Assembly (NCBI RefSeq): GCF_004363075.1
Contig: NZ_SNYN01000003.1
Span: 186,001-250,000, forward strand
Source: Actinorugispora endophytica
GTDB lineage: Bacteria; Actinomycetota; Actinomycetes; Streptosporangiales; Streptosporangiaceae
DNA length: 64,000 bases
Direction of reading: 5' to 3'
Below the pieces are notes generated by a model. It worked only from the letters and a program-made list of their open reading frames with translations. It searched no databases and had not been told where the DNA came from. Position numbers and translations under genes: made by a program. This document shows, one piece after another, positions 26,130 to 33,840 of the stretch; within the stretch, counting starts at the first letter, position 1, and each line of letters opens with the position of its first letter.

Positions 26130-26645
26130 TCAGGCTCCTTGCTCGAGGTCCATTGCGTCCAGCTTCTTCGGGTCCATGGGGGAGAGCGGCTTCGGAGTCA
26201 GGTACCTTTCTTTATTCCATTTCGGTATCCCGGTGACTCCGACTTCTATGTACCCGGCCCCTTCCATGCTGAACGAGTTCCCGCGTTCGTACATGAGGAT
26301 CAACGGGTCGAACGGACTCGGCAGGTTCGGGAGTGGGCCCTCTGACTCCCTCAAGGCTTCAAAATGCAAGGCCCAGGTGCATGTGCGGATCACCATGTGG
26401 AAAATCAGGGGAGGGAAGCGGTCTTCTATAGTGCGCACCAGTCTCGGGTCGGCTCGAACTGTTGGATCAATTCTCCGTGCAAAATCATCAAAAGGCCAGA
26501 CTGCGCCGATCCCGTCCGACCATAGGGCGGAGCGTCGTAGGTATTCGCTCATCAACCCCGCCTGAGAGGCTCTTCGCCCCTGACGTTCCTCCCAGTCGAG
26601 AGCCAGAAGCCGGTTTGCGAGATGCTCGGTCGAACCGTTTGGCAT
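26130..26645 (-). CDS. Hypothetical protein, possible immunity protein
   Basis: A 171-residue soluble protein that I do not recognise. Notable stretches are LLALDWEERQGRR, GIGAVWPFDDFARRIDP and PLILMYERGNSFSMEGAGYIE. It has lower GC and more AT-ending codons than the first 25 kb. Its place among YezG-like and Imm7 immunity genes on the same strand suggests, by context only, that it is also an immunity protein. No toxin gene is adjacent. Confidence 0.6.
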   Translation of the reverse strand: MPNGSTEHLANRLLALDWEERQGRRASQAGLMSEYLRRSALWSDGIGAVWPFDDFARRIDPTVRADPRLVRTIEDRFPPLIFHMVIRTCTWALHFEALRESEGPLPNLPSPFDPLILMYERGNSFSMEGAGYIEVGVTGIPKWNKERYLTPKPLSPMDPKKLDAMDLEQGA

Positions 26646-26952
26646 GGGGATTCCTTGACGGGTGTGGTGGGTCGGGAAAAAGATCGTCAGGATTCTGCCG
26701 GGCGACGTGAGGCGAGTATCGAAACAGAATTAATCTATCGTGATCCGCCTGTGCTCCAATCAAGAAAGAATTTCCGAGGACCCTTGGGTACTCGATGCTC
26801 ATCGGCGTGGCGGCTGGGGCATCGCGGAGGGCGGCGAGTTTCACCGTGGCGCATTAAGACCCCCTCCGTGAGCCTTATCTTCGGAACCGTTCGCCGGGTA
26901 CGGAGGAGAATCATCCCCGGTGCTGAGGACTGGACAACGAGTAGCGCAGCCA
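26646..26952. other. Low-GC gap with no confident gene
   Basis: I see no convincing gene here. A short minus-strand frame (MSIEYPRVLGNSFLIGAQAD, around 26740-26805) could be a gene fragment, but it lacks support. The region probably also carries the promoter for the gene at 26130-26645. Confidence 0.3.
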
Positions 26953-27432
26953 CTATTCGTTCTTCTCCTCCTGGAGCTTGCGGCGCAGCCAGTCGGGGAT
27001 GTGCTCGTCGTCCCGGGGGAAGTACTGGAGGTCCAGTTTGCGGCTTCCGGCTACTGGAGGGATTGTGAAATCCGGCTCGGTCCCGTAATCGATGCTGTAC
27101 TTCCCTGGGCGTGTGGCGATGTGATGGTCGGTAAGCCAGGTCCCCTTCCCTTGGCTGTACATTCCGTTGCGTAGTTCTCTCATCTTTTTTGAAACGTCCA
27201 TGGAGGGGCGTGTGCGATCTCTGGAGTCGCCGGGTCGGACTACTCCGAACTTCACGTTGGCGGTATCGACGAGGGCGTCGCATTGGAAATGTACCTTCTT
27301 CCATTCGTCAGGGGAGGCGCTGGCGAGAGAGATGCCGATTTCTTGCAAGACGACTTCCTGTTCAGTAACTGGCATTGGGATTCGGTTTCTCGTTTCCACT
27401 TCCTTCTGTGCATCCTGGGCAAAAATGCTCAA
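26953..27432 (-). CDS. YezG-like immunity protein A
   Basis: A 159-residue protein of the YezG-like antitoxin/immunity type. YezG in Bacillus neutralises the DNase toxin YeeF. Shared motifs with the copies at 27962, 32174 and 39254 are LRNGMYSQGKGTW, TRPGKYSIDYG, TIPPVAGSRKLDLQYFPRDDEHIPDWLRRKLQ. The N-terminal half is the most divergent of the set, as expected if it binds a different toxin. The upstream neighbour is an Imm7 gene, not a toxin, so this is an orphan immunity gene. Confidence 0.7.
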   Translation of the reverse strand: MSIFAQDAQKEVETRNRIPMPVTEQEVVLQEIGISLASASPDEWKKVHFQCDALVDTANVKFGVVRPGDSRDRTRPSMDVSKKMRELRNGMYSQGKGTWLTDHHIATRPGKYSIDYGTEPDFTIPPVAGSRKLDLQYFPRDDEHIPDWLRRKLQEEKNE

Positions 27433-27458
27433 CGAACCCTTTTTGTTCGATTTTGTGA

Positions 27459-27854
27459 CTATTCGAAATTTTCGATGACGGGGGTGATGGGAGAAAGAAA
27501 CGGGTCGCGGTGTTCGCTTATTTTTCCTCTTCTCATTATGAAGACTCTGAACTCGTTTCGATGGAGAGGGCCTTCGTCGTCGGATGTGTAGAGAACTCCG
27601 TACGACCCGGGTGCCACTCTTCCCGTGTGCTCAAGTAGAGAGAAGACTTCTTCGCCTTGGCTGGAATATCGGTTCAAGAATCCCCCTAGGTGAATCATCG
27701 GGAGTCCATTGACCCATCTGATGTCGACAAGTCCGCTGAACTCTCGCAAGACTTCGGTTCTTTTCTTGATCGAATCGAATGCCAGCGACAGGGAGCTGTC
27801 GTTGCCATCTCCTGGAGAGTCCTGAATAGTGATCCAAGCATGGTACTGGAACAT
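27459..27854 (-). CDS. Imm7-family immunity protein
   Basis: A 131-residue protein matching the Imm7 immunity family: MFQYHAWITIQ at the start, WVNGLPMIHLGGFLNR in the middle, PGSYGVLYTSDDEG and FLSPITPVIENFE at the end. It protects against a polymorphic toxin in related clusters. I chose the ATG at 27854 because GAGGAG lies nine bases upstream. It is 26 bases upstream of YezG-like gene A. No cognate toxin is seen. Confidence 0.8.
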   Translation of the reverse strand: MFQYHAWITIQDSPGDGNDSSLSLAFDSIKKRTEVLREFSGLVDIRWVNGLPMIHLGGFLNRYSSQGEEVFSLLEHTGRVAPGSYGVLYTSDDEGPLHRNEFRVFIMRRGKISEHRDPFLSPITPVIENFE

Positions 27855-27961
27855 GACTGAAATGCTCCTCAAATTTTTTGGGGGGTGTCATGTCAAGATT
27901 CTGAGGCTATCCACTTCCCGATCTCCGGTTCGCTTCATAGTCAGATGGGCGCCTTTCCTCG

Positions 27962-28417
27962 TCATTTCTCTGTTCTCTGGAGTTTCTGGCGCAGCCAGTC
28001 GGGGATGTGCTCGTCGTCCCGGGGGAAGTGCTGGAGGTCCAGCTTGTAGCTTCCGGCCACGGGTGGGATCGTGAAAGCCGGCTCCTCATCGTAGTTGTAG
28101 TCGACCCTGTAGTTACCCGGACGAGTGATCACATAGCGCGCGGAAAACCAGGTTCCTTTTCCGGGAATGTACATCCCCCTTCGGAGTTCCTTTAATTTTT
28201 TGAAGATTTCCAGAGGAGGGGAAAAGCGCTCCTTTGTCCCGTTCTCTCGAATGAATTCCGGGTCGGTGGTGGATCTTCCTATGACTGCACAGTGGGACAT
28301 GGTCAACTCTGACCAGTCCTCTGGGATTGAACTCAGGAGCATTTCTCCGATTTCACGAAGAAGTACATCCTGTTCAATTGAACTGATGGGACCTTTGATG
28401 GAGGGCAGCTACTTCAT
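27962..28417 (-). pseudogene. YezG-like immunity gene B with premature stop
   Basis: This copy is very close to copy D (39254-39718) from IEQD to the C-terminus. Its ATG at 28417 lies eight bases after the damaged toxin gene, but the third codon is TAG (28409-28411), so only MK would be made. The next ATG (MLLSSIPEDW, 28342) would give a 126-residue protein lacking about 25 N-terminal residues. The remaining part is intact through YFVEA-free core motifs LRRGMYIPGKGTW and PRDDEHIPDWLRQKLQ. It may still be made from the internal start, but I regard the gene as damaged. Confidence 0.65.
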
Positions 28418-28425
28418 CCTTTGGT

Positions 28426-29960
28426 TCAAGGTGTTACTTCGGGAATATTGTCGTAATTTTCAATCTGTTGCATTATGCCGTCTAGCCAGTATGTCACAAC
28501 AATTTCGTCCGGAGAATTTAAATCTCCACTGAAAATATTCTCGATCTTTACCCGCACTGTCTTCGGTGGGTTCTCTTTGAGGGCGTCGGCCCACTTTCTC
28601 TCCAGGATGTAGAAGTTGTCCTTGAAGGACCTCGGGGGCCCGCCGCCCGGAAGGTTCTTGTTGACGGTCTCAAGCATCGGTACCATGTTGACGCGTTCTC
28701 CGGAGCCGTAGAACCGCGTGCCGACGAGGTGTCCGCCGTTCCATCTGACATCTTCGTACAGCGTCGCCTCTCCCGGTTTCGGGGCCTGCCGTGCTGCTCC
28801 TCGAACTTTTCGATGACCGTTTTATGGTAGTCCTCGTAGTGGTCTCTTCCCTCTGTTCCGATCGGAGTCTGGTCGGGGCCGCGGAATCCTGTCCTGAGTT
28901 GGAGATTTCCCTCCATTGAAACGGTGCGCGATTTGCTGTCGGTTCGGTAGGTGTACCGGTCATCCCCCAGGTAGGTCATGTCGGGGCGGGGATGGCGCAG
29001 TTCGGGATTCCAGCTTCCGGGTTTCCCGGACTGGGTGCGGATCTCGATGACACCACCGTCAGTGTTGGTGACGTACAGGCCGCGCTTTCTGCCGGATTCG
29101 TCGAAGACCTCGTAGCGGGCGTCGGGGTCGAGGCCGCCGTTCTCCGCGAACAGCTGGTCGGTTTTAGGGGACAGGGAGGTTCCCTGTTCGATGCGGGTCC
29201 GGGCGACGTCGCCGTTCTCGTCGGTGACGTACACGCCGCGTTCCCGGCCCGAGGAGTCGACGACCCGGTACTGCGCCTTGGGTTCCAGGCCGCCGTTCTG
29301 CCCGAACACCTCCCCCGGCTTGGGGCTCTGGGGTCGTCCGCGTCGATGTCGACCGGCGGGGACAGTTCGGCGTCGTCGGGCCCCCAGGCGTCGTTGTCGC
29401 TCTGGCCGCTTCCCTGGACGGGCCCGATCCGCCGCTGCCGGAACCGGCGCCGCTGCCGGAGGAGACGTGGCCGTTCCCCGAACCGCCGGTACCGGAGCCC
29501 AGTACTCCGCTGCGGCTGGTGGGGTCGCCGCCTCCTCCCGGTCCGCTGGAGTTCCCGCTTCCGTCGACGGTCGTGACGCCGGGGGTGGGACCGTCCGCTT
29601 CCACGCGGGCGTCGGTTTCTCCGGCGTTGACGAGGGTGGGGTGGCGGTCGCCGCCCAGGGCGGCGGTGAGGCCGCCGGGTTGCTGTTCGGCCCGTTCGAT
29701 GTCGGCGTGGAGCTGGTTGACGAGGTCCTGGACCTACTGGGTGGTGGGCAGGTTCTGGGTTCCCCGGGCCGGGGTGTGGCCGCCGGTGTTTCCGGGGGTG
29801 GTGGGGGTGTCGGCGTGGTCGAGGGCGGTGTCGAGGCCGTAGACCTCTTCGCCGGTGTTGCGGATGGTGGAGCCGCCGGCGTGTCCGGCTCCGCTGAAGC
29901 CCTTGCCCGCCACGCCCGCCACCTCGCACCCGCGCCGCCCAGTGAATCGCGGATCACCCT
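28426..29960 (-). pseudogene. Decayed polymorphic toxin with DNA/RNA endonuclease end, copy 1
   Basis: The reading frame is broken several times. A TAG lies at 29734, after NLPTTQ and before VQDLVNQLHADIERAEQQ. Frame changes are needed near 29430, 29330 and 28787. Joined together, the product has a Gly/Ser-rich linker and two tandem repeats (NGGLEPKAQYRVVD and NGGLDPDARYEVFD). The endonuclease end follows: GGHLVGTRFYGSGERVNMVPM, ERKWADALKENPPKTV and IFSGDLNSPDEIVVTYW. This end resembles the Endonuclea_NS_2 type seen in YeeF-like toxins, which fits the YezG-like gene just downstream. Copy 2 has one more base at the 28787 site, showing a one-base loss here. Confidence 0.72.
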
Positions 29961-30083
29961 GGAGCCCTTGAGTGACAGGACGGGAGCGTGGTCGGTGTTC
30001 GCTGAGGCGTCGGAGAGTCGGGGAAGGGGCGCGACCTGCGCCTTCCCTCACGCTCCGTCGACGCGGGGCGTGAGGGAGCGCAC

Positions 30084-30113
30084 ACGGCGGTGGCCGGAGA
30101 CGGCCACCGCCGT
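30084..30113 (-). terminator. Strong hairpin after the P450 gene
   Basis: ACGGCGGTGGCC and GGCCACCGCCGT form a perfect 12-base stem with a six-base loop, 44 bases past the P450 stop. A second hairpin (CCCTCACGC/GCGTGAGGG, 30045-30077) follows. Confidence 0.7.
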
Positions 30114-30157
30114 GCCCCGCCCAGGACGGTGCCCGGGGAGCGGGCGCCCCGGAGGTC

Positions 30158-31411
30158 CTAGGCGAGTCGGAGGCTGGTCAGGCCGCGGAAGTAGAACTCC
30201 GGCGTCCACTCGGGTTTCCAGTCCTCGGCGATCCGGGCTTCCGGGCGGCGCTGGGTGAGCACCGTGAGCGCTTCACGCGCTTCGGTGCGGGCCAGGGCCC
30301 GGCCCAGGCACCGGTGGCTGCCGTGCCCGAAGGCCATGTGCTGCTTGATGTTGTCGCGCCCCGGGCGGAACTCCCCCGGCTGGTCGAACACGGTGGAGTC
30401 GCGGTTGGCGGCGCCGTAGAGCAGCATCACCTGCTGGCCGGCCTGGATTTCCACCCCGGCGATCGTGGTGTCGTGCAGCGCCAGGCGGGTCAGGCCCCGG
30501 TGCGGGGCCTCCAGGCGCAGCACTTCCTCCAGCGCGCCGCCGATGCTCTTCCGGTCGGCCACGGCCTGCCGCCAGGGTTCGCCGCCATCGGTCGTGAGCA
30601 GGGTCCAGACCGTCGAGACGATGGCGTCCTTGGTGGTGTGGATGCCGCCCGCGAACAGGCCGCGCAGCCACATCCGCATCTCCGCCAGGGACTCCCCCGG
30701 ATCGGCGCCGAGCTCGTCGTCGTAGACGGCGACCAGGGCGCTGGCCATGTCGTCGCGCGGTTCGGCTTGGCGGGCCGCGATCAGTTCGGCCAGGTAGTTC
30801 TCGTAGTCGAGGAACTGGTGCGCGAGCGCGATCTTGGTCTCGTGGTCCGTCGAGGGGGCCATGAGACCGAGGAAGCTGTTGTTCCAGGCGTCCACGCGCT
30901 CCATGTCCTCGTCGGGGATTCCGACGAGCCTGTTGAGGACCCGGTGCACGTAGGGGGAGGCGAACTGCGAGACCAGGTCGATCTCGCCCTCTCCCGCCGA
31001 GTCGAGCAGCTCGTGGGCCGCCTGCCGCATGTAGTCGATGGCGCGGTTGATGCGCGGGCCCCGCACGACCTGCTCGCCGATCCGGCGCATCGCGTCGTGG
31101 GCGGGAGGGTCGGTCTGGAGGACGCTCACCCCGGGCGGCCCGGCCTGGGCCAGGATCGCCAGCACGTCGGGCGGCAGGATCTTGTCCAGCGGCGGTACCG
31201 CGACGCTTGAGGAGAAGGTCTCGGGGGAGGTGACGACCTGGCGGATGTCCTCGTAGCGGGTGACCACCCACGCCTGGACGAGTTCGCTCCAGGCCACCGG
31301 CTGCTGCTGCTGAGCCCAGGCGTAGTAGCTGTTCGGGTCCTCGCGGTGGGGGGAGACGGTGGGGTTCCAGCTGGCGATCATCTCCGCCGGCGTGGTCATG
31401 GAGTCGGTCAT
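30158..31411 (-). CDS. Cytochrome P450
   Basis: A 417-residue soluble bacterial P450 monooxygenase. The haem-binding loop FGHGSHRCLGRALAR carries the Cys ligand, EEVLRLEAP is the ExxR helix, and the I-helix reads FAGGIHTTKDA, where AGxDTT is usual, so the conserved acidic residue is replaced by His. VLQTDPPAHDAMRRI is the typical C-helix lead. The start MTDSMTTPAEM follows a short leader. No ferredoxin or reductase gene is adjacent, so it must take electrons from elsewhere. Substrate unknown. Confidence 0.92.
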   Translation of the reverse strand: MTDSMTTPAEMIASWNPTVSPHREDPNSYYAWAQQQQPVAWSELVQAWVVTRYEDIRQVVTSPETFSSSVAVPPLDKILPPDVLAILAQAGPPGVSVLQTDPPAHDAMRRIGEQVVRGPRINRAIDYMRQAAHELLDSAGEGEIDLVSQFASPYVHRVLNRLVGIPDEDMERVDAWNNSFLGLMAPSTDHETKIALAHQFLDYENYLAELIAARQAEPRDDMASALVAVYDDELGADPGESLAEMRMWLRGLFAGGIHTTKDAIVSTVWTLLTTDGGEPWRQAVADRKSIGGALEEVLRLEAPHRGLTRLALHDTTIAGVEIQAGQQVMLLYGAANRDSTVFDQPGEFRPGRDNIKQHMAFGHGSHRCLGRALARTEAREALTVLTQRRPEARIAEDWKPEWTPEFYFRGLTSLRLA

Positions 31412-32173
31412 GGGGCCCCTGTTTCGGTCGCGGAATGGCCTGCCGTGCGACTCCCACGTCGTGAACGGACGCGGGCCGGAACCAGAGCGGCGCCGACCCG
31501 GCCGAGGGGTGGTGTGAGGCGCGGGTTCGCGGCAGCAGGAGGGTCCTGACCCGGTGCTGTGTGCGGACAGCGACCGTCGCGGTGCTCGGCCGACCGGGCG
31601 ACGACCGGGCGGCACGCCTCGCACGGACGGTGAGTCGCGGTGGGGGTGGACTCGTCTACGGCACGCATAAAACCCCACACAGTGGGAGCCATATTCGGCA
31701 CACCGGAGACTCTAGTGAGTCCGTGTTGCGAGGTCTAGGCGTATTGGGCCTTTTTTCTATTGAAGGTGCTGGTCACGGCCATACGCCGGTTGCCTGTCCC
31801 TTTTCTGAACACCAGAAAACCCCTGGTGGAGAAGTTGATGACCAGGAATCCCGGCACAGGCTCCGATGTCGCTCCGCCGCTCCGCGCCGCCGGGCCGGGG
31901 AGCGCTCCCCGTGAGGGGCGCTCCCCGCGTTTGGACGCCCGGTACCCCTCGAGGTCCGACTCGTCGTACTCCTGGAGGCGTTCGACCGTCACCCACCGGG
32001 TCCGGAGTTCGCCGAAGAACCGGCCGGCCCCGTCGACGTGGCCGTCGGTGGTGGCCGGCCCGGTGTACTCGGCGGGAGGGCGGCTCCTCGTCCTCCCTCG
32101 GCTGTGAGCCGGGGTGTCGACGCGGAACGGAGCCGTTCCTCTCCGCGCCCGGCGCCCGTGCCCCGGCGGGGTT
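31412..32173. other. P450 upstream region and a gene fragment
   Basis: The first 320 bases are the likely P450 promoter region, with a small CCCAC/GTGGG hairpin near 31672. From about 31735 to 32100 a minus-strand frame encodes AEYTGPATTDGHVDGAGRFF followed by WVTVERLQEYDESDLEGYRA. Its 64-base start region is repeated at 38697. It looks like the tail of a lost gene rather than a whole one. Confidence 0.4.
32032..32095. repeat. 64-base duplication, copy 1
   Basis: These 64 bases are identical to 38697-38760. On the minus strand both encode PPAEYTGPATTDGHVD, after which the two sequences differ. This is the pattern of a shared toxin region with exchanged ends. Confidence 0.8.
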
Positions 32174-32626
32174 CTACCGCTGCCCGTTCTCCGCTTCCCG
32201 GAGCTTACGGCGCAGCCAGTCGGGGATGTGCTCGTCGTCGCGTGGGAAGTACCGGAGGTCCAGCTCGTAGCTGCCGGCTACCGGAGCGGTGGTGAACTCC
32301 GGTTCGTTCTCGTAGTCGTAATCGATACCGTAATTCCCCGGGCGTGTGACGACATAGCGGGCGGAGAACCAGGTTCCCTTCCCCGGGATGTACATCCCTT
32401 TCCGAAGTTCGTCCATCTTGACCGAGACTTCGATGGGAGGAACGATTCGCTTGCTGATACCCCCGGGCAGCGCGACTTCGAGCTGAGAACTGGCGAAGTC
32501 GACAAGGGTCCGGTAGTGGAAGGAGATCCTCTCCCAGCCGGAAGGGGATGTCCGGGCGAGGGAGGATCCTATTTCTTTCAGTATGGAATCCTGTTCCGAC
32601 GGGGTAAGGGGGGTTCCGGTCGCCAT
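32174..32626 (-). CDS. YezG-like immunity protein C
   Basis: A 150-residue YezG-like protein: SEQDSILKEIGSSLA at the start, LRKGMYIPGKGTWFSARYVVTRPGNYGIDYDYE in the middle, and PRDDEHIPDWLRRKLREAE at the end. The frame is open and the start has GGAAGAGAG before the ATG. No toxin gene is next to it; the upstream neighbour is repeat copy C, so it is an orphan. It differs from copies B and D mainly in residues 30-75. Confidence 0.72.
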   Translation of the reverse strand: MATGTPLTPSEQDSILKEIGSSLARTSPSGWERISFHYRTLVDFASSQLEVALPGGISKRIVPPIEVSVKMDELRKGMYIPGKGTWFSARYVVTRPGNYGIDYDYENEPEFTTAPVAGSYELDLRYFPRDDEHIPDWLRRKLREAENGQR

Positions 32627-32686
32627 GAGGGCTCTCTTCCGTAGGTCGGATCGTCGGGGTGTTCCTGTGCCCGGTGCGGCGACGAG

Positions 32687-32901
32687 GCGGCGACGGCGGG
32701 CGGGGACCGAGGTCGTGTCCATGATGTCCGTTGTGTGTGGGGGGTTCGTTGACGGTCTTGGGCTTTCTGCTCGTTTCGGGGCCTGGAAGGGCGGAAAGCC
32801 CGTGATCATTCCGAGCGGGGGCGGGACCGGCCCTCGAACCGCCGCGTCACGGACATCCGGCGGGCACGCGCGGGCCTCCGACCCCGCCCGCCGTCGCCGC
32901 C
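32687..32901. repeat. MITE-like intergenic repeat, copy C
   Basis: About 215 bases with the same inverted ends as copy B (GCGGCGACGGCGGGCGGGG at left, CCCGCCCGCCGTCGCCGC at right). The central palindrome at 32754-32810 contains GGTCTTGGGCTTTC and GGGCGGAAAGCCCGTGATC. It lies in the opposite orientation to copy B. Bases 32902-32976 continue the match to sequence left of copy B (GGTGTTTCGGGC, inverted). Confidence 0.78.
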
Positions 32902-32976
32902 CGCCGTCACCTCGCAATCCGCGTGGCGTGAAGCCGGAAGGCCTCCGAAGCACCGGTGCCCGAAACACCCCGCGCC

Positions 32977-33480
32977 CTAGTCGTTGGGGAACGCGTAGGC
33001 GATGACGTGGACCACCGCGCTCTCCGCACTGGGGAAGACCACCACGACCTTGCGGCTGGCCCGTGAGCCCGGGTCCCCGCCGCGGCAGGTGACCGTGCCC
33101 TCGATGGTTTCCCCGGTGATCCCGAACTCCTCCCGGGTCTCCCGGTCGGGGGCGTCGGGATCCCGGTAGGCGTTGAATCCGGCTGTCGTGCAGAACCGCT
33201 CGGCGCCTCCGCGGCTGGTGGTGAACCGGACCCGGTAGACGGGAAGGTTCGCGGAGTTGTTCTCCGCGGCGACCTCCAGGTCTGTCGCGTCCTGCGGGAT
33301 GGTCAGGCCGCTCAGGTCCTCGAAGGCCGCGTGCAGGTTCGCGCTCGCGGTGGGCAGGGGAGAGGCCGCCTGCGGTGTCGACTCCCGGAAGGAGCCTTCG
33401 GGATCCCCGGTCGCGGCGCAGCCGGTCGCGCAGAGGATCACCGCCAGTGTGAGAGCGGGGAATCCACGGCCCATCGTCAT
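32977..33480 (-). CDS. Putative lipoprotein
   Basis: A 167-residue protein with a lipoprotein signal: hydrophobic FPALTLAVILCATGC, with the lipobox Cys at residue 21, so it should be anchored outside the cytoplasmic membrane. The mature part has two more Cys (RFCTTAG and VTCRGG) that could pair, and ends in a beta-rich stretch (RKVVVVFPSAESAVVHVIAYAF). Family not recognised. Its ATG overlaps the stop of a truncated gene upstream (ATGA), so it was once the second gene of an operon. Confidence 0.7.
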   Translation of the reverse strand: MTMGRGFPALTLAVILCATGCAATGDPEGSFRESTPQAASPLPTASANLHAAFEDLSGLTIPQDATDLEVAAENNSANLPVYRVRFTTSRGGAERFCTTAGFNAYRDPDAPDRETREEFGITGETIEGTVTCRGGDPGSRASRKVVVVFPSAESAVVHVIAYAFPND

Positions 33481-33625
33481 TCACTCCCCGGACTACTGAT
33501 CTGGGAACTCCCCGTCACCCAGAACTCCTGGGCCATTCCGTGCCGGTGGAGCTCCCACAGTTCCTGCTGGGTGAAGGAGAAGGCGCTGTAGGGGCTCGGG
33601 GGAAAGCCTACCGCGATGTCCTTTA
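33477..33625 (-). pseudogene. C-terminal gene fragment cut at repeat copy D
   Basis: The minus strand encodes KSYIKDIAVGFPPSPYSAF followed by QQELWELHRHGMAQEFWVTG and a stop that overlaps the lipoprotein start. Nothing upstream continues the gene: within about 20 bases the sequence becomes repeat copy D. The fragment has the codon pattern of a real gene and no start codon of its own. Confidence 0.6.
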
Positions 33626-33642
33626 TGTAGGACTTTTGTTGA

Positions 33643-33705
33643 TGATCTTGGGCTTTCCGCTCGTTTCGGGGCCGAGAAGGGCGGAAAGCCCGTGATCATT
33701 CCGGG
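33643..33705. repeat. Intergenic palindromic repeat, copy D
   Basis: Core palindrome only: GATCTTGGGCTTTCCGCTCG, then GAGAAGGGCGGAAAGCCCGTGATC. The long arms seen in copies B and C are missing. It sits between the gene fragment and pglW. Confidence 0.78.
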
Positions 33706-33840
33706 TGGGGAATCCGCGGCACGTCGTCTCATGGGTTCTCCCGACGGCAGGGGAGCGGATGACGCGGACGCACGGAGGACGGGTGTCCGGGGCACCCCCT
33801 ATCCTTGGCCCGGAGCACGGAGCGGAGAGAGGGCGTTTCT

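Noticed and set aside
31735-31992. An 85-codon minus-strand gene (MTVERLQEYDE...)
   Set aside because: The frame continues upstream into the 64-base duplicated block without a start, and its end is compositionally odd. I treat it as a fragment.
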